DNA of 64,000 nt from NCBI RefSeq assembly GCF_900116715.1, contig NZ_FPBM01000009.1, forward strand, positions 153,675 through 217,674, given 5' to 3'. Origin of the DNA: Polaromonas sp. YR568. GTDB lineage: Bacteria; Pseudomonadota; Gammaproteobacteria; Burkholderiales; Burkholderiaceae_C. A model generated the notes under the pieces. It was not told where the DNA came from, searched no databases, and saw only the letters and a list, made by a program, of their open reading frames with translations. Shown one piece after another: positions 26,977 through 35,889 of this stretch (within the stretch, counting starts at the first letter, position 1; each line of letters opens with the position of its first letter). The translations under genes and the position numbers were made by a program.

Positions 26977-27956
26977 AGTTTTCCATCGTCATTCCGCTTT
27001 ACAACAAGGCGCCTTACATCAGCGGCACCATCAACTCCGTGCTGGCGCAGACCTGGACGGACTTCGAGATCATCGTGGTGGACGACGGCTCCACCGACGG
27101 CGGCGCCGAACTGGTGGACCTGATGACCGACCCGCGCCTGCGCCTGGTGCGCCAGGCCAATGCCGGCGTCTCTGCCGCGCGCAACCACGGCATTGCACTG
27201 GCACGCGGCGAGTGGGTGGCCTTTCTGGATGCCGACGACTGGCATCACCCCAACTACCTGGCCACGCTGGCATGGGCGCAGATACGCTACCCCGAAGCCG
27301 ACACCGTGGCCACCGACTACCTGCCGGTGCCCGACACACCGGCAATGTGGCCGCCAAGCTGGCCGGAGATGCCGGCAGGCCCCGAGATTGAACTGGTCAC
27401 CGACCTGCCGCGGCGCTGGATGGCCTCACCCACCCTGTGCACCAGCGCCGTGTCGGTGCGCACGGCGCGGCTGCGCCGGATGCAGCCCTGCTTTCCACCC
27501 GGCGAGTCGCACGGCGAAGACCTGGACCTGTGGTTTCGCCTGGCGGAGCAGGCGCCGGTGGCGCTGGCCCACACACCGCTGATGGCTTACCGGCTCGCGG
27601 TGGAAGGCAGCCTCACTAGCGGCCATGCCGCGCGGGCCATGCCGCCCTTTCTGGAACGCATGCGGCGGCGTGCGCTGGCGGGCGCCATGCCGTCCCTGCA
27701 ACGCAGCTCGGCGCTGTGGCTGGTGGCCCAGCACCAGATCACACTCGCACGCCTGGCGCTGGCCGCAGGCGCGCGCGGCGAGGGCTGGGCCTGGCTGATG
27801 AAAGCGCGCCGCGCGGCCATTGGAAAACGCTGGTGGATGACGGCCGCCATGGCGCTCCTGATGCCGGGCCCGCTGGTCAGGAACTGGCAGGCGTGGCGTC
27901 TGCGCCGCACTACGCCCGCCGCCAGCGTCAGCACCAGCCCCGCCGAGGCAAGATAA
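26973..27956 (+). CDS. glycosyltransferase family 2
   Basis: A 327-residue cytoplasmic inverting glycosyltransferase with a GT-A fold. It begins [20 protein letters not shown], has [10 protein letters not shown] and the metal-binding [13 protein letters not shown] near residue 85, and [13 protein letters not shown] as the acceptor-side motif. It would add one sugar to the lipid-linked repeat unit; sugar and linkage cannot be told. The start overlaps the Wzy stop (ATGA) and the stop is two bases before the next gene. Confidence 0.9.
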   Translation: MKFSIVIPLYNKAPYISGTINSVLAQTWTDFEIIVVDDGSTDGGAELVDLMTDPRLRLVRQANAGVSAARNHGIALARGEWVAFLDADDWHHPNYLATLAWAQIRYPEADTVATDYLPVPDTPAMWPPSWPEMPAGPEIELVTDLPRRWMASPTLCTSAVSVRTARLRRMQPCFPPGESHGEDLDLWFRLAEQAPVALAHTPLMAYRLAVEGSLTSGHAARAMPPFLERMRRRALAGAMPSLQRSSALWLVAQHQITLARLALAAGARGEGWAWLMKARRAAIGKRWWMTAAMALLMPGPLVRNWQAWRLRRTTPAASVSTSPAEAR

Positions 27957-27958
27957 AA

Positions 27959-29080
27959 ATGAACCCGATACCGTTTGGCAAAACACTCCCCCCCTTCGAG
28001 CCTGCGCGACCGTCCTTGCCGGCCGCGTCTGCCTGCCGCGTCTCCGTGATCATCAAGGCGCTCAATGAAGAGCAGCGCATAGCGTCCACGGTAGAAAGCG
28101 CGCTGCGAGCCGTCGCCGGCGTTGGCGGCGAAGTGATCCTCGCGGACTCCTGCTCCAGCGACCGCACGGTCGAGCTCGCCACCGCCTACCCGATACGCAT
28201 CGTCCAGCTGGCCCATCCGGAAGAGCGCTGCTGCGGCGCCGGCCCCCAGCTGGGCTACCAGCATTCGCGCGGCGACTTTGTCTACATCCTCGACGGCGAC
28301 ATGCAGATGCAGCCAGGCTTTCTGGAGCAGGCGCTGGCCTTTCTGGACACGCACGCCGACGTCGCCGGCGTGGGCGGCCGCGTGGTGGAGCAAAACACCG
28401 AGAGCCTGGAATACATGGCCCGCGGTGAACGCGCCTCACCGCACCTGCGGCCCGGCAACGTCGACAGGCTGGACGGCGGCGGGCTGTACCGGCGCAGCGC
28501 CATCGAGGCGGCTGGCTACTTCTCGGACCGCAACCTGCACAGCTATGAAGAGTTCGACCTGGCGATACGCCTGCGCGCGCTGGGCTGGCGCCTGTGGCGC
28601 CTGCCGGTCGACGCGGCCAACCATTTCGGCCACGATGCGCCGCCCTACCGTCTGCTGGTGCGGCGCTGGCGCACGCGCTACATCTGCGGCCTAGGCGAGC
28701 TGGTGCGCGCCGCGGCGGGCCAGCCGCGCCTGCCGCTGGCGCTGCAAGGCCTGCGTGAGCTGCGCATTTACCTGGCCGTGCTGCTTTGGTGGGTGGTGCT
28801 GGCCAGCGTTGCGCTGTGGCCGGTCGCGGCATCCTGGCGGCTGGCTTTTTTCTGCGCCATCGCCAGCGCGCCCGTGCTGCTGATGACCTGGCGCAAGCGC
28901 TCCATCACCAAGGCGCTGTATGCCGTGGTGTCCTGGTGCTTTAACGCCGCCGGCCTGCTGCGCGGCCTGCTGCACCGCCAGCGCCCCGCGCGAGAGGCCA
29001 TCGCCAGCAAAGTCATCCAGGAGCCGGCCGGCGCACTGCTTCAGCCGGCGCTTCAACCGGCGCAGGAGGCTATCCATTGA
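27959..29080 (+). CDS. membrane-associated glycosyltransferase family 2
   Basis: A 373-residue GT2 enzyme. The GT-A domain has SVIIKALNEEQRI near residue 29, ILADSCSSDRTVE, the DxD motif in YILDGDMQMQPGFL, and SYEEFDLAIRLRALGW. Two or three hydrophobic helices near residues 270-330 (YLAVLLWWVVLASVALWPV) anchor it to the inner membrane. The ATG at 27959 lies two bases after the previous stop; extension upstream would overlap it by 240 bases. Its donor sugar is unknown. Confidence 0.88.
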   Translation: MNPIPFGKTLPPFEPARPSLPAASACRVSVIIKALNEEQRIASTVESALRAVAGVGGEVILADSCSSDRTVELATAYPIRIVQLAHPEERCCGAGPQLGYQHSRGDFVYILDGDMQMQPGFLEQALAFLDTHADVAGVGGRVVEQNTESLEYMARGERASPHLRPGNVDRLDGGGLYRRSAIEAAGYFSDRNLHSYEEFDLAIRLRALGWRLWRLPVDAANHFGHDAPPYRLLVRRWRTRYICGLGELVRAAAGQPRLPLALQGLRELRIYLAVLLWWVVLASVALWPVAASWRLAFFCAIASAPVLLMTWRKRSITKALYAVVSWCFNAAGLLRGLLHRQRPAREAIASKVIQEPAGALLQPALQPAQEAIH

Positions 29081-30162
29081 AGGGCGCGACGCAGCAATTC
29101 ACCGGTGTGCAGATCCTGCGCTTTGCCGCGGCCATGCTGGTGGTGGTGATGCACATCACCCAGGCCATCTCCATGCACATCAGCGGCACAGGGCCCAGCC
29201 ACTACTGGGCGAACGGCTCCGCCGGCGTGGACATCTTTTTTGTGATCAGCGGCTTTGTGATGGCCATGTCGACCGCCTCGCTGCCCTTGGGCGGGCCGGC
29301 GCGCCCCTCGCTGCTCAATGCCGCCTGGGTCTTCATGCGCAGGCGCCTCATCAGGATCGCGCCGCTTTACTGGTTCTACACCCTGCTCAAGGTGGCCCTG
29401 CTGCTGGCCATGCCGGCGCTGGCCGCGCGCTCGTCGGTGGAGCCGGGGCATCTTGCCGCATCGCTGCTTTTTATCCCCGCCATGAGCCCCTGGGGCCTGG
29501 TGCAACCCACGCTGCCGGTCGGCTGGACGCTGAATTTTGAAATGCTGTTTTATGCGGTGTTCGCCGTGGCGATTGCATTGGGAGCACCGCGCATCCGCTT
29601 TTGCCTGGCCGCCTTCGCGCTGGTGTTCCTGGGCAGCTTCCTGTTCCCGGACCCAGTGGCGCTGAATTTTTACGCGCAGACCATCGTGTTCGAGTTCATC
29701 CTGGGTGTCTGCATTGCCCATGCTTTTTTGCGCTACCGGCATGCATCGCCGCTGGTGGGCCTGGCCGTGATGGCGGCAGGCGCCATATTTATGTTCGCGC
29801 CCGACTGGGGGCATACGGCCGACCGCTTCGCCACCTGGGGTTGCGGCGCCGCGCTGGTGGTGCTGGGTGCGGTCTGGATGGAACCCTGGACGCTGCGCGC
29901 ACCGCTGGCTTCGCGCCTGTCCTTCCTGGGCGACGCGTCGTATTCGATTTACCTGTCGCACACCTTTGTGGTGCCGGCCGGCGTGATGGCGCTCAAGCGC
30001 CTGGGCGTGCAGGACAGCCTGGCCATTGTGCTGGCCGTGGGCCTGGCCGTGGTGGTGGCGGGTTGCCTGTCTTATGTGTGGCTGGAGCGGCCCATGACCA
30101 CCTTCTTCAAGCGCGCCTTCTCCGGCGCGCCCAAGCTCTCTTACCAAAATCCGGGAAAGTAA
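29077..30162 (+). CDS. acyltransferase family 3 (O-acetyltransferase)
   Basis: A 361-residue integral membrane protein with about ten helices. The N-terminal GVQILRFAAAMLVVVMHITQ and GVDIFFVISGFVMAMS are the acyltransferase-3 hallmarks, and the SFLGDASYSIYLSHTFVV segment lies near the C-terminus. Such enzymes acetylate (or otherwise acylate) sugars of polysaccharides. The start is a TTG at 29077 overlapping the previous stop (TTGA); the first ATG is too far inside the first helix. The most similar role in the window is the separate acyltransferase at 43015. Confidence 0.88.
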   Translation: MKGATQQFTGVQILRFAAAMLVVVMHITQAISMHISGTGPSHYWANGSAGVDIFFVISGFVMAMSTASLPLGGPARPSLLNAAWVFMRRRLIRIAPLYWFYTLLKVALLLAMPALAARSSVEPGHLAASLLFIPAMSPWGLVQPTLPVGWTLNFEMLFYAVFAVAIALGAPRIRFCLAAFALVFLGSFLFPDPVALNFYAQTIVFEFILGVCIAHAFLRYRHASPLVGLAVMAAGAIFMFAPDWGHTADRFATWGCGAALVVLGAVWMEPWTLRAPLASRLSFLGDASYSIYLSHTFVVPAGVMALKRLGVQDSLAIVLAVGLAVVVAGCLSYVWLERPMTTFFKRAFSGAPKLSYQNPGK

Positions 30163-30164
30163 AC

Positions 30165-31349
30165 ATGCGAAGTGAATCGCTGCCACGCAGCGCCATCCGC
30201 GAAAGCGAAGGCCGCTATATCTACATGGCCTGCCCATGGACGCCCCTGGGCGGCGGCATGTTCAAGGTGGCTGACTATCTGATCCAGGCGCAAGCCTCCA
30301 CGTCCGCCATCGCCTCCGCCGACGCGGCCGAACTCCGCCCGCTGGATACACGCGGCGGCGCCAACGCCCTCTATTCCTTCTGGGTCCTTGCCACCGCGCT
30401 GGCCCGCATCGCACGCGGCAGGCTCAGCGGCCGGCTGGCCGGCGTGCATGTGAACATGGCCGAGCGGCTCAGCCTCTTTCGCAAGGGCGCCGTCATCGCG
30501 GCCTGCCGCGCGCTGGGCGTGCCGGTGGTGCTGCACCTGCATGCCGCGCAGCTGCACCACTTTTACCGTTCGCTGCCGCGCCCGTTGCAGGCCATGACGC
30601 GCTGGGTGTTCTCCCTGCCGGCCAGCTGCATGGTGCTGGGTACGGCCGCGCGGCAATTTGTCATCGAAGAGCTGGGCGTTGCGCCGGATCGTGTGGACAT
30701 CGTCATCAACGGCGTGCCCGAGCCCACCCATGCGCGCCGCATCGCAGGCGACTCCGCCACGCAGCGTGTGCTCTTTGTGGGCAATCTGTCGGAGCGCAAA
30801 GGCGTGACCGACCTGCTCCAGGCGCTGGCCCTGCCCGGCCTGGACACCACCAAGCTGGAAGTGACGCTGGCCGGCGGCGGCGACGTCAAGGCGTATGAGG
30901 CCAAGGCCAAAGAGCTGGGCATCGCCGGTTTTGTGCGTTTTGCCGGCTGGTCGGACCAGCAGCAGGTGGCCCGGCTGATGGCGCGCACCGATGTGCTGGT
31001 TTTGCCGTCTTATGACGAGGGCCTGCCGCTGGTGATCCTGGAGGCGCTGGCCAACGGCGTCGCGGTGGTTTGCACCCCGGTGGGCGAAATACCGTCGGTG
31101 CTGCAAGACGGCATCAACGCCTGCTTTGTGCAGCCCGGCGACGTGCCCGGCATCGCGGCGGCCCTGCAGCAGGTCTTGCAGGACGACGGGCTGCGCGACT
31201 CGCTGGAGCGCAATGGCCGTGCGCTGTATGAACGGAGCTTTTCCATCGCCCGTTTCTTCTCCAGCGTGGCGCATATCCACCAGCGTGATTTCGGCGTGGC
31301 CGGCCGGGCGCTGCGTGCACCCACTGCGCCACAGGAAGGCGCCGCATGA
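30165..31349 (+). CDS. glycosyltransferase family 4
   Basis: A 394-residue retaining glycosyltransferase with a GT-B fold. The C-terminal half has FVGNLSERKGVTDLLQAL, and SYDEGLPLVILEALANG gives the E-x7-E donor-binding motif near residue 285. The N-terminal half includes LGGGMFKVADYL and HLHAAQLHHFYRSL for acceptor binding. The ATG at 30165 follows the acyltransferase by two bases; the long upstream in-frame extension is only the shadow of that gene. The stop overlaps the next ATG. Confidence 0.9.
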   Translation: MRSESLPRSAIRESEGRYIYMACPWTPLGGGMFKVADYLIQAQASTSAIASADAAELRPLDTRGGANALYSFWVLATALARIARGRLSGRLAGVHVNMAERLSLFRKGAVIAACRALGVPVVLHLHAAQLHHFYRSLPRPLQAMTRWVFSLPASCMVLGTAARQFVIEELGVAPDRVDIVINGVPEPTHARRIAGDSATQRVLFVGNLSERKGVTDLLQALALPGLDTTKLEVTLAGGGDVKAYEAKAKELGIAGFVRFAGWSDQQQVARLMARTDVLVLPSYDEGLPLVILEALANGVAVVCTPVGEIPSVLQDGINACFVQPGDVPGIAAALQQVLQDDGLRDSLERNGRALYERSFSIARFFSSVAHIHQRDFGVAGRALRAPTAPQEGAA

Positions 31350-33034
31350 TCCGCGACGCCAACAGCATCCCCAACGGCAGCCGGCTGGAAGCGGATGTCT
31401 GCGTGGTCGGCGGCGGCCCGGCGGGCATTGCGCTGGCGCTCTCGCTGGCCGACGAAGGGCATTCGGTGTTGTTGCTGGAATCGGGCCAGTTGCAGGAACA
31501 CGCGCCCACACAAGACCTGTATGAAGGCGAAGTGGCCGACGAACAGTTGCACAGCCCGCCCGGCAAATACCGCCAGCGGCGGCTGGGCGGCTCATCGGCG
31601 ATCTGGGGCGGGCGCTGCATGCCTTTTGACCCGGTGGACTTTGAAACCCGCGCGCACATTCCGCACAGCGGCTGGCCGCTGTCGTATGAAGACCTGCTGC
31701 CCTGGTACCCGCGCGCCAATGCGCTGGCCGAGGCGGGGCGCTTTCTGTATGACGCGAACGAGGCGCTGCCCGAGGCAGGCCCGCTGATTGCCGGCTTCGA
31801 CAGTGCGCGTGTGCTGACAAACGGACTGGAGCGTTTCTCCTGCCCCACCCATTTCGGCAGCCGCTATGCCAAACGGCTGTCGCTGGCGCCCACCCTTGAA
31901 GTGCTGCTGGGCGCGAACTGCACCGCCGTGCAGTTGCAGGCCGATGGCCAGGCCGTGCGTGAACTGGAAGTCCGCACGCTGGCGGGAAACCGCTTCACCG
32001 TCGCCGCGCGCCACACCGTGCTGGCCACAGGCGGCCTCGAAACCGCACGGCTGCTGCTGGCCTCTCACGATGTAACGCCGCAAGGCGTGGGCAACCAGCA
32101 TGACGTGGTGGGCCGCTATTACATGTGCCACATCGCCGGCAATGTCGGCACGCTGACGGTGCACGGCCCCGCACGCAATGTGCGCCACGGTTATGAAATA
32201 TCGCCCGAAGGCATTTACTGCCGGCGCCGCATCGCTGTGGCCGCCAGCGAACAAAGACGCCTGGGCCTGGCCAATGCGGTGGCGCGCCTGCACTTTCCGC
32301 GCATCACCGACCCGGCGCACCGCAGCGGCGTGCTGTCGGGACTCTTCCTGGCGCGCAAGATGATCAGCTACGAATACAGCAAGCGGCTCAAGGACGGCGC
32401 GCCGCCCACGGCCGGTGTGTATGCGCGCCATCTGCTCAACGTCGTCGCCGACCCGCTGGACACCACCGCCTTCCTGGCGCACTGGCTTACCAAACGCACC
32501 CTGGCAGACCGGAAATACCCGTCAGTGATTTTGCGCAACCGCAGCAACCGCTTCAGCCTGGAGGTGCATGGCGAGCAGATCCCCCAGCCGCACAGCCGGG
32601 TCACGCTGGCCGATGGCGTCGATGCCCTGGGCATGCCGCGCCTGAAGGTCGACTGGCGCTACAGCCGCGCCGACATCGACTCTGTGGGCGCCAGCCTGGA
32701 CGTGATGGCCGAAGAATTCGCGCGCAGCGGCAAGGCCCGATTTGACTACAACCGCCACACGCTGGAAGAAGACCTGATGCGCTTTGGCGCCTACGGCGGC
32801 CACCACATCGGCACGGCGCGCATGGGCGCGGACCCGCGCAGCAGCGTTGTCGACGCCGACTGCCGTGTGCACTCGGTGCGTAACCTGTTTGTGGCCGGCA
32901 GCGCGGTGTTCCCGACCTCCAGCCAGGCCAACCCGACGCTGACACTGATTGCGATGTCGCTGCGGCTGGGCGGGCACCTGTCGCGGCAGCTGCGGGCCGA
33001 ACGCTCGCCGCTGCAGATGAAGGAGGCCGCATGA
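31346..33034 (+). CDS. GMC-family FAD-dependent oxidoreductase
   Basis: A 562-residue flavoprotein of the glucose-methanol-choline family. The FAD-binding DVCVVGGGPAGIALALSLA is at residues 18-36, RRLGGSSAIWGGRC near residue 77 is the GMC loop, and HHIGTARMGADP plus FVAGSAVFPTSSQANPTLT form the C-terminal GMC domain with the active-site histidine. It would oxidise an alcohol, perhaps a sugar hydroxyl. No signal peptide, so cytoplasmic and acting before export. It is embedded by four-base overlaps on both sides within the glycosyltransferase operon, an uncommon location for this family. Confidence 0.88.
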   Translation: MIRDANSIPNGSRLEADVCVVGGGPAGIALALSLADEGHSVLLLESGQLQEHAPTQDLYEGEVADEQLHSPPGKYRQRRLGGSSAIWGGRCMPFDPVDFETRAHIPHSGWPLSYEDLLPWYPRANALAEAGRFLYDANEALPEAGPLIAGFDSARVLTNGLERFSCPTHFGSRYAKRLSLAPTLEVLLGANCTAVQLQADGQAVRELEVRTLAGNRFTVAARHTVLATGGLETARLLLASHDVTPQGVGNQHDVVGRYYMCHIAGNVGTLTVHGPARNVRHGYEISPEGIYCRRRIAVAASEQRRLGLANAVARLHFPRITDPAHRSGVLSGLFLARKMISYEYSKRLKDGAPPTAGVYARHLLNVVADPLDTTAFLAHWLTKRTLADRKYPSVILRNRSNRFSLEVHGEQIPQPHSRVTLADGVDALGMPRLKVDWRYSRADIDSVGASLDVMAEEFARSGKARFDYNRHTLEEDLMRFGAYGGHHIGTARMGADPRSSVVDADCRVHSVRNLFVAGSAVFPTSSQANPTLTLIAMSLRLGGHLSRQLRAERSPLQMKEAA

Positions 33035-34038
33035 AAGTCCTGGTGCTGGGTGCATCCGGCCATATAGGCGCCCGCCTGCTGGAGATGCTGCGGGCCACGC
33101 TCTGGGCCGAGGGCACTGGCGCTTCACGGCGCATGAAGAACGATGCGCACTGGCTGGAAGTCGACAGCCGCAACCCGCGTGAACTGGCGCAGGCCCTGAA
33201 AGGTTTTGATGCCGTGGTGAACTGCGTGGCGGGCGATGCGGCCTCGATTGCCGGCGGTGCGCGGGCGCTGGTGCAAGCCGCTCTCGAAGCTGACTGCCGG
33301 CGCATTGTTCACCTGAGCACCATGTCGGTTTACGGCGGCGCTGAAGGCAGCGTTCGCGAAGACGCCGTACTGGACCCCAGCCTGGGCTGGTACGGCCGCG
33401 CCAAATGCGAAGCCGAGGCCGCCATGCGCGATTTTGTGCAACACGGCGGCGAGGCCGTGCTGCTACGGCCCGGCTGCGTCTTTGGCCCCGGCAGCCAGTT
33501 GTGGGTGGGGCGCATAGGCCGCTGGCTGCAGGCCGGCCGCCTGGGCGACCTGGGCATCGCGGGCGACGGCTGGGCCAACCTGGTCCATGTCGACGATGTA
33601 TGCCAGGCCCTGCAGCGGGCGCTGCAACTGCCGCTGGCCCCGGGCGAGATGCCGGTGTTCAACCTGGCGGCGCCCGACAGCCCGCGCTGGAACGACTACT
33701 TTGTAGACCTGGCGCTGGAGATCAAGGCCACGCCCGTGCGCCGCATCAGCCGGCGCCAGCTTCAGTTCGATGCCTGGGTATGCGGCCCGCCGCTTAAAGC
33801 CGCTGAACGCGGCCTGAAATTTCTGGGCCACCACAGCGTGAAGCTGCCCGACGCGCTGCCGCCGGGCTTGCTGGGCCTGTGGTCGCAGCACATACACCTT
33901 GATGTGCAGGCCGCCACCCGCCAGTTAAATGTGCGGTGGACTCCTTACGCCGACGGCCTGCGCGATTCCGCGCAATGGTTCACCGCACCCGCCGCCGCCG
34001 GCCAACCCACCCTGGACAACATGATATGCACGCCCTGA
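33031..34038 (+). CDS. NAD-dependent epimerase/dehydratase (extended SDR)
   Basis: A 335-residue extended SDR. The N-terminal VLVLGASGHIGARLLE binds the nucleotide, HLSTMSVYGG carries the catalytic serine, and WYGRAKCEAE the Tyr-x-x-x-Lys pair. The rest lacks features that name a specific nucleotide-sugar substrate. Its position directly after the GMC oxidoreductase suggests the two act on the same sugar, for example oxidation followed by epimerisation or reduction; that is inference. The end overlaps the acetyltransferase gene by 13 bases. Confidence 0.85.
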   Translation: MKVLVLGASGHIGARLLEMLRATLWAEGTGASRRMKNDAHWLEVDSRNPRELAQALKGFDAVVNCVAGDAASIAGGARALVQAALEADCRRIVHLSTMSVYGGAEGSVREDAVLDPSLGWYGRAKCEAEAAMRDFVQHGGEAVLLRPGCVFGPGSQLWVGRIGRWLQAGRLGDLGIAGDGWANLVHVDDVCQALQRALQLPLAPGEMPVFNLAAPDSPRWNDYFVDLALEIKATPVRRISRRQLQFDAWVCGPPLKAAERGLKFLGHHSVKLPDALPPGLLGLWSQHIHLDVQAATRQLNVRWTPYADGLRDSAQWFTAPAAAGQPTLDNMICTP

Positions 34039-34664
34039 AAGCCGACACCCACCGCAAGTTCGGGCAGTCCACGCCCCAGCTCACACTCAAGGCCGCGCTG
34101 CTAGACCCGGCTTTTCGCGTGGTCGCCGCCATGCGCCTGTGCCAGGCCGCAGAGCAGCTTGCGCCCAATGTGCGCTGGCTGGCCGTGTGGCCCGCCCGCC
34201 TGCTGTACCGCCTGGTGAGCCAGCTGGCCGGTATCGAGATTCCGTGGCGCACCACAATCGCACCCGGCCTGGCGCTCACGCACGGGCGCGGCATTGTGGT
34301 GAACGCCGGCGCGCGCATAGGCAGCAATGTCACGCTGTTCCACGGCGTCACGCTGGGCCAGCGCGACCATATCGATGCGCAAGGCCGCAGGCACACCCTG
34401 TACCCGGTGATTGAAGACGAGGTCTGGATAGGCCCGCACGCCATCATCGTGGGCGGTGTGACCGTGGGCAAAGGCAGCCGCATTGCCGGCGGCGCCTATG
34501 TGTTTGAAGATGTGCCGCCCTACTGCGTGGTGCTGGGCAACCCCGGGCAGATCGTGCGGCGCGACTGCACGCCCGACGTGGCCAACCGCTACAGCGAAGA
34601 GGCACTGCCCGTCCCGCAGGCAGGGCCTGCGGCGGCGGCGAATGCCGGCATCAACGCCGGTTAA
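34026..34664 (+). CDS. serine acetyltransferase-like hexapeptide O-acetyltransferase
   Basis: A 212-residue left-handed beta-helix acetyltransferase. ALTHGRGIVVNAGARIGSNV and VTLFHGVTLGQRD followed by IEDEVWIGPHAIIVGGV are the hexapeptide repeats typical of the CysE-like group, with the catalytic histidine in FHGV. In polysaccharide operons such enzymes acetylate a sugar of the repeat unit. The ATG at 34026 lies inside the end of the previous gene; upstream in-frame sequence belongs to that gene. Its stop codon overlaps that of the convergent WecG-like gene. Confidence 0.87.
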   Translation: MHALKADTHRKFGQSTPQLTLKAALLDPAFRVVAAMRLCQAAEQLAPNVRWLAVWPARLLYRLVSQLAGIEIPWRTTIAPGLALTHGRGIVVNAGARIGSNVTLFHGVTLGQRDHIDAQGRRHTLYPVIEDEVWIGPHAIIVGGVTVGKGSRIAGGAYVFEDVPPYCVVLGNPGQIVRRDCTPDVANRYSEEALPVPQAGPAAAANAGINAG

Positions 34665-35431
34665 TTCACGCCGGCAGACAGACGCAGGCGCAGTGCCCGC
34701 GCCAGAAACAGCGGGTTGCCGATCACATAACGCTGGAACAGCCGGCGCGGCTCGAGCGCGAGGCGAAACAGCCATTCCATGCCGGCCCTGCGCATCCACA
34801 ACGGCGCGCGCGGCGTCTTGCCGCCCAGAAAATCAATGATGGCGCCGCCGCAGACGATCAGGCAGGGGTAGCCGAGCACGCCGCGCAACTGGGCGGCAAC
34901 TTCTTCCTGCCGCGGCATGCCCATGCCCAGCACAATCAGCGCCGGGCGGTGCTCGCTTGCGAGCACGGCATAAGCCTCCGCCTCCAGAAAGCCGTTGGCG
35001 CGGATCACGGCGCTGTGCGGCGCGAGCTCCTGCCGCACCCGCTGCCAGGCTGCGTCCAGCCAGGGATCGCGCGTGCCGAACAAGGCAATGCCCCGCCCGT
35101 TGAAGGCGCGTATCAGCCTCGGGATCAGGTCGGTGCCATTGAGGTTGAGGCCCGGCTCCATGCGCAGCAGTTTGAAGAGCGTGGCCATGCCAGAGCCGTC
35201 CCTGAGCACGCGGTCGGCCGAATGCAGGGCCTGAAAAAAAGAGGCCGACGCAGCCATGGAATTCATCGCATGGGCATTGGCAAAGGCCAGCACCGAGGGC
35301 GCCCGGGGCTGGCTCAGCTCGGCCAGCAGCGCCTGCCCCTCGATGGGGCCTTGCACGCGTTCGATTTTCGCCAGCAGCAAGGACCAGCGGCCACGCCAGT
35401 CGGGTGGATTGGCGGCGTGGGGATTCAGCAT
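34661..35431 (-). CDS. WecG/TagA/CpsF-family glycosyltransferase
   Basis: A 256-residue GT26 enzyme. FANAHAMNSM, VLRDGSGMATLF, LNGTDLIPRL and LIVLGMGMPRQEEVAAQL are the successive family motifs, with the conserved aspartate of the RDGSG segment. These enzymes add a ManNAc-type or other sugar to a lipid-linked acceptor. It is the only glycosyltransferase on the - strand here. Its stop is complementary to the acetyltransferase stop (shared TTAA at 34661-34664). It starts close to the divergent VanZ-like gene. Confidence 0.92.
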   Translation of the reverse strand: MLNPHAANPPDWRGRWSLLLAKIERVQGPIEGQALLAELSQPRAPSVLAFANAHAMNSMAASASFFQALHSADRVLRDGSGMATLFKLLRMEPGLNLNGTDLIPRLIRAFNGRGIALFGTRDPWLDAAWQRVRQELAPHSAVIRANGFLEAEAYAVLASEHRPALIVLGMGMPRQEEVAAQLRGVLGYPCLIVCGGAIIDFLGGKTPRAPLWMRRAGMEWLFRLALEPRRLFQRYVIGNPLFLARALRLRLSAGVN

Positions 35432-35475
35432 GAATGCGCCCTCCCACAGGGCCGGCGCGTGAGAAAATCGGGCCC

Positions 35476-35889
35476 ATGGTCAAAGCCCTTCTCCGAGACA
35501 ATTTCCAGCGCACTGTCCGCATCCTCGCGGCGCTGACGGTCGCGCTCAGCGCCGCAGTGCTGTATGTGGGCGGCGCCCAGCCTGTGGCGGTGGGCCTCTT
35601 CCCCGCACCCTGGGACAAACTGGCGCACCTGCACACCTTTGCGGTGATTGGTATGGCGGCGGGCCTGGCCGGCGGCATGCGCGGCTGGCGCATGGCCTTG
35701 TGCTGTGTGGCAGGCGCGCTGCTGGTGGGCGGCATGGACGAGCTGCACCAGATGTACCTGCCGGGCCGCTCGGCCAGCTGGGCCGATCTGGCGGCAGACC
35801 TGGCAGGCGGCCTGTTGGGCGCTGCGGTACTGGCCGTGTTCTATCGCCTGGCGGGTGATCGGCTTACGCGCCACTTCACGCATCGTTGA
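35476..35889 (+). CDS. VanZ-family membrane protein
   Basis: About 137 residues from ATG 35476; an in-frame ATG at 35434 would add 14 residues but would crowd the divergent WecG start. Three to four helices with PAPWDKLAHLHTFAVIGMAAG and GGMDELHQMYLPGRSASWADLAADLAGG, the signature of VanZ-like proteins. Their molecular role is unknown, although they are often found in exopolysaccharide loci. It is on the opposite strand to its eps neighbours and its last 14 bases overlap the epsG 3' end. Confidence 0.82.
   Translation: MVKALLRDNFQRTVRILAALTVALSAAVLYVGGAQPVAVGLFPAPWDKLAHLHTFAVIGMAAGLAGGMRGWRMALCCVAGALLVGGMDELHQMYLPGRSASWADLAADLAGGLLGAAVLAVFYRLAGDRLTRHFTHR

Noticed and set aside
30141..31820. 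559-codon - strand frame opposite the GT4 and GMC genes
   Set aside because: Antisense shadow with Arg/His/Gln-rich composition.
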